NCBI GenBank assembly: GCA_949592205.1
Contig: CATIUR010000005.1
Span: 110,249,777 to 110,313,776 of the forward strand
From: Helichrysum umbraculigerum
Lineage: Eukaryota > Streptophyta > Magnoliopsida > Asterales > Asteraceae
Length of the DNA: 64,000 bases
Direction: 5' to 3'
The notes under the pieces are model-generated. The model had not been told where the DNA came from and did no database searches. It saw nothing but the letters and a program-made list of their open reading frames with translations. The number at the start of each line of letters is the position of its first letter. Within the stretch, counting starts at the first letter, position 1. Shown here piece by piece: positions 44,581 to 54,800 of this stretch. Made by a program: the position numbers and the translations under genes.

Positions 44581-45002
44581 TTGGATTCGTTTTTTAAAAA
44601 CGAAGACTTTGATGAAAAGAATTCCCAAAAATATGTCTATGAACTTTGGATGTCTCGAACGAATCGTTTGAATCTTCCGGCGTACATAGAATATTTATTC
44701 TTCATCCGTTTTTGCTGATTCTTCTTCTGTTGGATTCGTATTTTGAAAACGAACATCTTGGATAAGAGAAAACTCAGTGGTGGGTACTTTGTCTCTAAAT
44801 CTTGTTTTGATGTCTTGAATCTTCAATTGTGCGTGGAATCTTCGTTTTTCGCTTGTTTTGCTTGATTTTTCTCGTGCAACCTTGTTTTGACCTACTTGGT
44901 ATATTATCACTGATTTGTGCATTGTTTGAGTCCAAATGCCAAGTATTGTTCCAGAATGAGAGAGATATCGATAGTAAAAACGTGACGTTTTACGCGATAT
45001 CA
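44581..45002 (-). repeat. 5' LTR of C, right part
   Basis: Continues the C LTR after the D insertion (the TSD at 44576-44580 precedes it) and ends TTTTACGCGATATCA, matching 18235-18656. Followed by TSD CCCCC. Confidence 0.9.
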
Positions 45003-45852
45003 CCCCCATATTTCGTTCGACACCATAGTCGTTAGTATAACAGTTAAAGTTAAATAATATATTCGCAATGACATACAAGCATTTGAACACAAACCATTAT
45101 CGTTAATAATTGCATGTGTTTGTAATTATACATCACCTTAAAACTTCTTTATACACCACATTTGAGGTGTAAAACTCGTCACACTAAAGTTCTTTAGGAG
45201 ACTTTATTAAACCTTTATATTATGGTAAATTATACCTATAGACAACGCAACACAAAATTATGAATACAAAAATATAGAATCTGGTCAAAATATCTTAACA
45301 TATCCGTTAATGTAATAGTGACTTAATGTTAAACTGAGAGTTTAAACAACGATAAACCGAAAATTAAACCGAATAAAACCAACTTCAAATCGAACCAATT
45401 TAAATTCGGTTTTGGGATCAATTTTGACTGAAACCGAATTCATTATTATGGTATTTTAAAAAAATTGGTCTTAATTGTTGTTTGTAACATGCATGTTTTG
45501 TTGTTTATATAATTAGTTTAGTTATTGTTTTACATGTATGTATATCGAGATGTGAGTAGTTACTTCAAAATTATGTCGGTCTCCAACATTTTGTTTTTGA
45601 TAGTGAGTTTACTACTTTGTCATGTCGTGATCATCCCTGAATTGTACAACTTTTAGTATGACACTCGTTATACTTATATTTAAAGAGTGAATAGTTTTCG
45701 TTTGTACAACTATATAACATTTAGTTAGTTTTTTATTATTTGAAACATTCGAGATAGTTTTACTCGAATTATATAAATGTGTGGTTACTTGACTATTGAA
45801 TTCTTGGCTTCCTTATGTCAATGTTATTATCCCATCAAATTAACAAATGGAG
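45003..45852. other. Right flank of C, no gene
   Basis: TSD CCCCC, then ATATTTCGTTCGACACC and TAGTCGTTAGTATAA, related to 15262-15289 on the left flank. The remainder is A/T-rich with short AACCGAAT repeats near 45355-45440. Possibly the rest of a Helitron-like element; nothing coding is supported. Confidence 0.45.
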
Positions 45853-48445
45853 CTAATAGATACTGTAATATATACAATTACAGTCCGAAAGAAAGCTCAT
45901 CTTTTGAAGCATCTTGACCTGCTCCAGCTTTTCTTCTTTTGTTGTTCTTCTTGCCATTTTTCTTGCGGTGCTTGTGTAGCTACCTCTGAGCTCAATTTGC
46001 AATAGAGAGATAGGAAGATTCAAGGCTTTCTCAGCTTCATTCAAGTCACTGATGATTTTATCCAGAATATTTAGGAGAGAAGGCTTGTGAGAAGTGGAGC
46101 TGTTTTGAATACAAGTATAAACTTCACCAATCTCTGAGAGGCCTAAGGTTGTTTTTAGATTTATCATAGAGACAATGTCGATCTTGTCTTTGTTTTCCCT
46201 GATCAGCTCCAGATTGTTTCAACGTTGTTGAGCTTTGAAAATTTTTGGTGTGACTTTGATAATCTTCTCAGGAAATCTTCTGAAGGAGATGAACTTTTTG
46301 ATAAAATGATTTGTTCATCCTTCTCTTTGAGGTACAGGGCACCCTGCTTCATCACTTGTTCTTGATTTTTTAAGGCATCAGTGCCCTTCTTCCCACTCTC
46401 ACCTTCAACATCTGCTTTAAGCTCGGAGATCAACTTATCAGTCTCTGCAACCTTTTCTTTCTCCAGCTCCCTTACCTTTTCTTCCATATAGGCAGCTTGC
46501 AGATCATCCAGAGGAATATTCAACTTTTTAACTTTCTTTTTCAGGTTCTCTTCTTCTCCTATTAACTCATCAGAACTTGAACTATCCATTCTAATTTTAT
46601 TTCCCGTCTGAATAGTAGTATCATCATCAGACCCTTCCTCTTCATCTTCATCCACAATTAGTTTTCTTTTTCGTTGGGTGGATGGCTGCACAGAATGTAT
46701 GCTTGTAGCAGCAGATGAAACTTGTGAAGCTGCTTGTTTAGGTACAACGGCTTTCTCAGCTTCTTTTTCTACAACCTTCTCAGCTTCACTAACCTTCTCA
46801 GTTTCAACACCAACATCAATAGCTTTCTCAGCATCCTCCCCCTCAGCTGGTGCATTATCAGATATAATTTCTTCGAAGATAATCTTCTCCCCCTAAGCTG
46901 GTGGGGGCACTGTACCAGCAGCTGGCACCCTTTTCAACATATCAGAAATTACATTTCTTAGAATGATCTCAAATGTCTTGAGATGACCATCTAGCTTGTT
47001 GAGGCATACCATTAACCCCAGCTGAAACCCTCTAGCATCTTTAAGATTTTCTCGATCTTTAGCAGTAAATCGAGTATCACTTATTGCCTTCTGAATTTTT
47101 GTTTCAAATTCAGTGACACTTGAAATGACATTTTGAATTTCGGTGGGAATGGATTTTGTAGCTGAGGTGACCTCCTCGACTTTGAAGGCGAGGTCTTTAA
47201 AAGAGTTGACAAGATTGGAAGGAATCAATCCTTGTAAGTTCTTCATTTCTTTCAGTAGCTCTGCAGATAAAGCTTTGACAGATGAGGCAACTGGGGCACA
47301 TATTGAGTTAACTTCTTGCTTTAGCCCAGATACCTCTGCAGGACTTCTTGGTGGCATTCATATGATTTTCTTGTATGGTGGCCAGTAGCTGAATATGCTC
47401 GAGAATCTTGTCAACACCTCTGGATAGTGGTGGAGATTGATGATGTGGTGGTGATTGCTGTGGTGGTGGTGATTGATGAGGTGGTGGTGATGGTGATCTC
47501 TGTACAGGTATATACAAAAAGGGTGAAACAGGTCTAAACTTATCAAAAGAGATATTTGTTACCTGTAGATCAGATTCTGAGCCTGTCTCTGATTGATTTT
47601 CGTGCTCAATATTATTTGTGGGAGAAAGTGGAGCTTCATCAGTCTTTATAGCAGTCCCTGATAGATCACAGATGTTGACAGTGTCTTCAAAGAAAGCAGT
47701 GGAGACGATAGTGGGTTGAAGGCCATAATGGGATAAACCCTCCAAGTATAAATTTGCGGAGTCGTCTTGATTTGGAGTTGAAGTATCCATAGGCACAGTT
47801 GTAGATGACGGACCAACTACAGATGATTGCTTCTGAGACTTGGAGCATGGTCGTCGTGGTACATCAGATGGAATGGAACCTGCTACTGCAATAGGTTGTT
47901 CAGGTTCTACAGAAGCAGCTTCAGGTACCACAACGTCATGTATAGTGGTTTCAGGTACCAGAGTTTCAACAGTTTCTGCAAGTGTTGCAGTGGATGATAG
48001 CTCAGCAGCTGCAGAAGGCTCTGGTTGAGATGCAGTGGCAGTGGTAGTTGGAGCTTCAACATTGTGCTCTTCAGCTTCATCTTCTGATGCAGGAATGCGA
48101 GCAAGCATCACTGCTGGAATAGTGGATAGTGTAGCTTGACCATCAATCCTTGGTCTGTATGCAGGCTTGTTTAGGTAAACTGAATTACCTATTTTCCACA
48201 CTAGCAGAGTAGCCCAAATTCCATATAACTCCCCTGATGGGTTCTGCCCATACGCTCATTCCATGACTCTCTTAATTACCAATGATAGAAATCTGGGATA
48301 CTGAATGGTAGCATCCCTCTTCTTGGCTAAGACCTTGCTCTTTAGATCATCAAATATCAGTTTGGCGATATCTATAACACTTCCAGTGATAACACCATAT
48401 GCTATCTGATGCTGAATAGTGTTGGCTCATCATGTGAGCCAACAC
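45853..48445 (-). pseudogene. Broken accessory ORF of a copia-type element
   Basis: Minus strand, 5' end cut at the G-family LTR. The reading starts near 48445 (NTIQHQIAYGVITG, then IQYPRFLSLVIKRVME), hits one TGA (about 48256), runs through a Pro/Ser/Glu/Ala-rich region to about 47360, shifts frame, continues as a helical, coiled-coil-like part to 46203 with one TAG (46893-46895), shifts again and ends at 45853. The YPRF segment resembles the accessory region I recall after RNase H in copia-type elements of composite plants; this is memory, not a search. It is decayed and cannot make a full protein. It may belong with the copia PPT at 15164. Confidence 0.55.
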
Positions 48446-49186
48446 TGGTGCCTGATATCGCGTAAAAAGTCACGTTTTTACTACCGATATCTCTCTCATT
48501 CTGGAACGATTCTTGGCATATTAATTCAAAAACATTACAAATCAGTAACATTATGCCAAGATGGTAAAAACAAGGTTGCACGAGAAAAATCAAGCAAAAC
48601 GGATATAAAACGAAGATTCCACATACGTTTGAAGATTCAAGGCATCAAAACGAGATTTCAAGACTAAAGTACCCTTCACCAACATCCACTATTTCCAAGA
48701 TGTTCGTTTTCAAAATTCGAATCCAACAGAAGAAGAATCAACCAAAACGGGTAAAGAATGAAGATTTCGCGCCCGCCAGAAGATCCAAATGATCCGTACG
48801 CAATATCTGAAGCTAGGGACCTCATTTCAGGGCCTATCTTATGTCAAAATCTTCTTTTTTGAATTACGAATCCAAAAAAAAAGAATCAACTCAAACGGAC
48901 GTATAACGAAGAAAACACGCAAGAATCAAGAAACGAAGCAACAAACGACGCAACGGGGCGGGGGTGGGCCCACCGCCGCCGGCCACCAGCCCACCGCCGC
49001 CGGCTGGACCCCCACCGCTGCCGGCCACCTGTGTCCTGCCCCGGTTTCCTTTTTTGGTAACTTTTGGTACCCGGTGCGCCTACTTTTCGTGTTGTACGGT
49101 ACCCGGTGCGCCTACTTTTCATGTTGTACGGTACCCGGTGCACCCTTTTGGCCATCTTTTTCTAACATGCACCTCTTGGTGCTAAT

Positions 49187-49979
49187 TAGGGATGGCAATG
49201 GTCACCCGATCCAGTGGATATCCATCCGATCCATCCACTTAATGATGGATATGGGCGATCTAAATGGATGAATAGTGGATATGGATATGGATGTGGATGA
49301 ATAGTGGATCGGATATGGATGATAAGTTATCACCCATGGATTTATCCATTAACCCGAAATAGATATACATATACATATACATATACATATATATAAGTAT
49401 ATACACATATAAATTTACATATCCACATACATATAAACCATAAACTATTAATGTGTTATGTCGTAAATTTTAAAAATTTAATGTATATTTGAGGGGTTTT
49501 TTTGTATTATGGATTTATATAGCAAATCGAAATGCATAAATCTATCGCGTTGAGCCAAGTTTTACTTCCGACCATATAGTGAAGTCACAATCCACGATAG
49601 GTGACAATCAAAACATATGTGATTAACCGATAAACATAGAAATATATTTGTTAAAATATATGTTTACTTATAATTGTAACCAATATGCTTCATTGACGAC
49701 AATTGTAACACATTCTTGTGAATAGATTTCAGTATGTTACGTTATATTTATTTTTTTGTTACAACATTTGTTGGTTTCATTTCATATTAGGAACTTTTTT
49801 AACGTTTTTTTTTAATACCCAATGGACATCCATTAACCCGCTTAATCCATCGGATATGGATATGGATGGATGAATTGAATTTAAATGGATATGGATATGG
49901 ATTTGGACGAAGATATTTAAATGGATATGGATGTGGATATGGCATCATCCGATCCATATCCGATCCATTGCCATCCCTA
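49187..49979. mobile_element. hAT-type MITE, 793 bp, TSD GTGCTAAT
   Basis: Terminal inverted repeats TAGGGATGGCAATGG and CCATTGCCATCCCTA, with an exact 8-bp duplication GTGCTAAT (49179-49186, 49980-49987), the hAT hallmark. The TAGGGATG start resembles Ac-type termini. The homologous site near 58579 lacks it. Subterminal regions are rich in GGATAT and ATCCAT units in inverted orientation. No transposase. Confidence 0.92.
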
Positions 49980-50003
49980 GTGCTAATGTGAGCCAAAGCT
50001 CAC

Positions 50004-50013
50004 CTATAAATAG
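50004..50013 (+). promoter_or_regulatory. TATA box of the first G LTR
   Basis: CTATAAATAG; the second LTR has the same at 58604-58613. Transcription would start near GAAACACACAC, about 30 bases on. Confidence 0.7.
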
Positions 50014-50203
50014 GAGGCTTAGGTTCATTTGAAACACACACAACATATGCACACATCTTAGCATATTTCACTCTTCCTTTCTCACTAGAAAATCTTTCGT
50101 AGTCTTTTAGTCTTTCTCATTCTAGGAATATTGTAATTAGTCCACGGACTAACATAGAAGCTAGGGCGAACGCTAGAGATTCGGAGATCAATCTTTGTAC
50201 GTG

Positions 50204-50726
50204 TGATATCGCGTAAAAAGCCACGTTTTTACTACCGATATCTCTCTCATTCTAGAACGATTCTTGGCATTTTAATTCAAATATAGCACAAATTAGTAAC
50301 ATTATGCCAAGATGGTTAAAACAAGGTTGCACGAGAAAAATCTAGCAAAACGGATGTAAAACAAAGATTCCACACACGTTTGGAGTTTCAAGGCATCAAA
50401 ACAAGATTTCAAGAATTAAGTGCCCTCCACCAACATCCATTATTTTCAAGATGTTCGTTTTCAAAATACGAATCCAACAGAAGAAGAATCAACCAAAACG
50501 GGTGAAAAATGAAGATTTCGCGCCCGCCGGAAGATCCAAATGATCCGTAAGCAATATCTGGAGCTATGGACCTCATTTTCAGGCATATCCTATCTCAAAA
50601 TCTTCGTTTTTGAATTACGAATCCAACAAAAAAATAATCGACTCAAACGGACGTATAACGAAGAAAACACGCACGAATCAAGAAACGAAGCAACAAATCG
50701 CGTAACGGGGCGGGGTAGGGCCCACC
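50204..50726 (+). repeat. 5' LTR of G, first part
   Basis: Starts TGATATCGCGTAAAAAGCC; interrupted by F in the CCACC of its GC-rich block (TSD 50722-50726). Confidence 0.88.
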
Positions 50727-51766
50727 TGTAACACCCCCAAATTTTGATGATTTGCGGAAGCTTGATTTGGGTGTTACTAATCAATAACAAAGCACAAAGA
50801 TATATAGTAAACGACTCTATATGCGTCGTTTTAACAAAATATATTGATAACTGAAATGTTTACAACATTTATAGCTTTACATAGCTCGAGTTTAAATAAA
50901 ATGAGATTTCAGTACATAAGTACTTGTACAAAATATACTAATGCAAGAAAATCTCAATCGTCTGTATGCTGACTCGAGCTAAATCCTGAAGCAGAAACAT
51001 CCTACTGCTGGGTACCTGCGATATATGCTAAAAGGTCAGCTATAAAGCTGGTGAGCTCACAGGTTTGAAATCAAGTAATATCGTATGAACCGCAAGATTT
51101 AAAAATGAATTGCATCCAGCAATTAAATAATGAATTGCATCCAGCAATTAAATAATGAATTGCATCCAGCAATTTAATGATAATCATCGTGTATACAGCC
51201 ATGAGCACATAGTTGAGCTTAACTCGAGGGCCGGGTCCCCTATAGAGAATTCCGGGCGAGGTGCCTCCACGAATGCCTAATCCACATTCGTCTTCCCAAA
51301 TATTAGTACGTCCGTTTACCCGGTTAGTGCTTGCTAACCCGGACGAGGAGGGTCAATCCTATATGGTACGTTTTAAATACAAATTATTACGTGATATTTT
51401 ATTTAATTATTTTACAAATAAGTTTACGTTTGAGTTAATAATGTAAGTTGGTTTATTTAGTTTGCGCGTTTTACATTTTAAATTGTATAATTTCTGATTG
51501 TATGATACGAACGAATACGAAATATTATAATAATAATATTTTTGGCATAACAACGTTATTTAATAAAATTTGTCACCAACGTCCATATTAAATTTGAATC
51601 GAAATACATCCGATTTAAATTGCGTACGATTTAATCAAATCGCATATTCGTATATATTCAACAATATATATAATTCGATACATTAATTAGCCTAACCAGG
51701 AACTAATTACATGTATTAACATTCGATTAGGCACTAATCTCTAGTCCTAATTTGGCGGGTGTTACA
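50727..51766 (-). repeat. 3' LTR of F (1040 bp)
   Basis: On the minus strand starts TGTAACACCCGCC and ends TTTGGGGGTGTTACA. Three 26-bp repeats around GAATTGCATCCAGCAATT (51104-51180). End-block hairpin CAGCT/AGCTG at 51037-51050. Motif TCACCAACGTCC (minus: GGACGTTGGTGA) at 51573-51584. Confidence 0.96.
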
Positions 51767-51780
51767 TTCTCCCCCTGTTA
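51767..51780 (-). promoter_or_regulatory. Polypurine tract, element F
   Basis: On the minus strand TAACAGGGGGAGAA, adjacent to the 3' LTR. Confidence 0.95.
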
Positions 51781-51800
51781 GAAGAATTTCGTCCCGAAAT

Positions 51801-54800
51801 TTAGCTCAAAGTCGTGTTTGATGTGGAATCAGTGAAAAGTTGAGGATATTTGAGTCGCATTTGGTCTTCCCGTTCCCAAGTGAATTCCGGACCACGCCGC
51901 GAATTCCATCTGACCTTGACGATGGGAATACGACTTTGTTTCAGTTGTTTGACCTCACGGTCCATAATTTCAGCGGGTTCCTCAACGAAGTGAAGTTTAT
52001 CGTCAACACGAATTTCATCTAATGGAATGATAAGTGTCTCATCAGACAGACACTTCTTCAGATTTGAAATATGAAAAGTAGGGTGCACGCTGCTGAGTTC
52101 GGATGGCAGCTGCAATCGATAAGCTACGGGGCCAATCCGTTCGAGGATCTCAAAAGGCCCGATGTACCGGGGATTCAACTTCCCGCGTTTGCCAAAACGG
52201 ATGACGCCTTTCCAAGGCGATACTTTTAAGAGAACTCGATCCCCAACTTGGAACTCGAGTGGTTTGCGTCTCACGTCAGCATAACTTTTCTGACGATCAC
52301 GTGCGGTTTTGAGTCTGTTTTGGATTTCCACAATTTTCTCAGTGGTGGCGTGAATGAGTTCAGGACCAGTGAGCTGACTATCTCCCACTTCAGTCCAACA
52401 GATCGGTGATCGGCACTTACGACCGTACAGTGCCTCAAAAGGTGCAACCTTAATGCTGGCGTGATAACTGTTATTGTACGAGAATTCGCACAACGGTAGA
52501 TGTTTTTCCCAGTTTGTACCGAAATCAACTACGCAGGCGCGTAGCATATCTTCCAAGGTTTGAATGGTTCGTTCACTTTGACCGTCGGTTTGAGGATGGT
52601 ACGCGGTACTCATATCGAGACGGGTACCCAATGCTTTCTGAAGTGATTGCCAAAAGTGAGAGGTGAAACGGGCATCTCTGTCAGAGATGATCGAGATTGG
52701 AACGCCGTGATGAGAAACGATTTCCTTGATGTAGATTTGTGTAAGGCGTTCCATTTTATCGTTTTCCTTGATTGCCAGGAAATGAGCAGATTTAGTGAGG
52801 CGGTCAACGATCACCCAAATGGTATCGCAACCGTTCGACGACTTGGGTAGTTTGGTTATGAAATCCATGGCAATTTGTTCCCATTTCCATTCAGGGATTT
52901 CAGGTTGCTGGAGTAAACCAGGCGGTTTCTGATGTTCGGTTTTGACTTTCGAGCAAGTAAGACACTTGCTGACATAAGTGGCGATTTCGGCTTTCATGTT
53001 TGGCCACCAGTAGAATTCCTTGATGCCGTGGTACATCTTATCGGATCCGGGATGAATAGAATATTTAGACTTGTGAGCTTCGTCCATCACCAAGCCTCTT
53101 AGGTTCCCAAAACTGGGCAACCAGATTCGGTTTGAGAAATACCTAATCCCGTTAGGTCTGATTTCGAATTGTTTGTCAATGCCCCGCAAGGCTTCATTTT
53201 TGATGTTTTCGGATTTCAGGGCTTCGATCTGAGCGGTATGAATTTGAATGGTAAGATCGTTGTGAATGGTCATACTGAGGGCTCGGACTCGAAGTGGTTT
53301 AGGTCGTTCCTTTCGACTGAGGGCATCAGCTACAACATTAGCCTTCCCTGGATGGTACTTGATCTCGCAATCGTAATCGGTAAGCAACTCGACCCATCGA
53401 CGTTGCCTCATATTGAGATCCTTCTGATCGAAGATATGTTGGAGACTTTTGTGATCTGTAAAGATAGTGCACTTAGTGCCGTAGAGATAATGTCTCCAGA
53501 TTTTGAGAGCAAAAACGACAGCTCCAAGTTCGAGATCGTGAGTGGTGTAGTTCTTTTCATGAATTTTTAGCTGTCGTGAGGCATAAGCAATGACCTTGTC
53601 TCGTTGCATCAGCACGCAACCAAGACCTTGGTGAGAAGCATCGCAGTATACCACGAAGTCATCGGTGCCTTCGGGTAGTGAAAGAATTGGAGCACTGCAA
53701 AGCTTTTGTTTCAGAAGTTGGAACGCTGACTCTTGTTTATCGGTCCAATCGAACCTTTTGTCCTTCTGTGTCAGTACCGTGAGTGGCTGAGCTATTTTGG
53801 AGAAATTTTCGATAAATCGCCGATAGTACCCAGCAAGACCCAAGAATTGTCGTACTTCAGTTGCAGAGGTGGGTGCTTGCCAGTCTTTGATAGCCTCGAT
53901 CTTTGATGGGTCCACGTGAATTCCCTGACTGTCGATCACGTGACCAAGAAATTGAACGGTTTGGATCCAGAACTCACACTTAGAGAATTTAGCATAAAGC
54001 TCCTCGTGTCTAAGTAGTTCAAGGATGGTTCTGAGGTGTTGCGCATGTTCTTGCTCGTTGCGCGAGTAAATGAGTATGTCATCGATAAAGACAATGACAA
54101 ACTTATCGAGGTACGGTTTGCACACCCGGTTCATGAGGTCCATGAATACAGCCGGTGCGTTGGTTAGACCAAAGGGCATCACTTGGAATTCGTAGTGCCC
54201 GTAACGAGTTCTGAAAGCAGTTTTTGGAATATCGGTGTCGCGAACTCGTAATTGATGATAACCTGATCGCAGGTCGATTTTTGAGTAGAAACTTGAACCC
54301 TGAAGTTGGTCGAATAAATCATCAATGCGAGGAAGTGGATAACGGTTCTTGACGGTCAATTTGTTCAACTCTCGATAGTCGATGCACATTCGGAATGAAC
54401 CGTCCTTCTTTTTGACAAATAAGACCGGAGCTCCCCAAGGTGACGAACTTGGTCTAATGAATCCTCGATCCAGAAGTTCCTGTAACTGAGAGGACAACTC
54501 CTGAAGTTCAGATGGGGCTAAACGGTATGGTGCGCGGGCCACCGGTGCGGCACCCGGCACGAGATCGATTGAGAACTCAACCTGTCTAGGCGGAGGTAGA
54601 CCAGGTAGTTCTTCCGGAAAGACTTCGGGAAAGTCTCTAACAATCGGCACATCCTCAAGTCGCTTCTCCTCCGACTTCTTCTCGGTGATGTGTGCAAGTA
54701 TCGCAGGGTAACCCTTTCTCAGAAATTTTCGGGTTTTTAAGCAGGAGATTATATTGAGTCCCGTCCCACCGGTCTCCCCCTGTATGATCAAGGTTCCACC

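Larger units (their letters stand above)
15359..45002 (-). mobile_element. Element C: large non-autonomous LTR element (tRNA-Asp primed), minus strand
   Basis: Left LTR 15359-18656 and right LTR 22958-45002 (interrupted) flank an internal region of 4.3 kb. On the minus strand the LTR starts TGATATCGCG and ends GAGCGCATCA. The PBS is at 22934-22951 and the 3' purine-rich end at 18657-18672, so the right LTR is the 5' one. The internal region has only fragments of a gag-like ORF and no pol. Insertions in the 5' LTR (B; solo LTR D with E inside) and a MITE and a 175-bp duplication in the 3' LTR explain the difference in size. I infer it depends on an autonomous Athila/Tat-type partner. Confidence 0.85.
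48453..50203 (+). mobile_element. Partial LTR of family G (first copy), contains a hAT MITE
   Basis: Starts TGATATCGCGTAAAAAGTC and matches the first 930 or so bases of the G LTR (50204-50726 and 58399-58798). It stops at TTTGTACGTG, where a second full LTR start begins. It has a GC-rich CCACCGCCGCCGGCC block (about 48957-49035), three tandem GGTACCCGGTGCGCC units (about 49066-49145) and a TATA box at 50004-50013. Either G inserted into an older G-family LTR, or recombination removed the rest. Confidence 0.8.

Noticed and set aside
48418..48444. Perfect 11-bp inverted repeat GTGTTGGCTCA/TGAGCCAACAC beside the first G LTR
   Set aside because: Not flanked by a TSD or second copy; it lies at the cut end of the copia ORF and could be a chance or deletion-junction feature.
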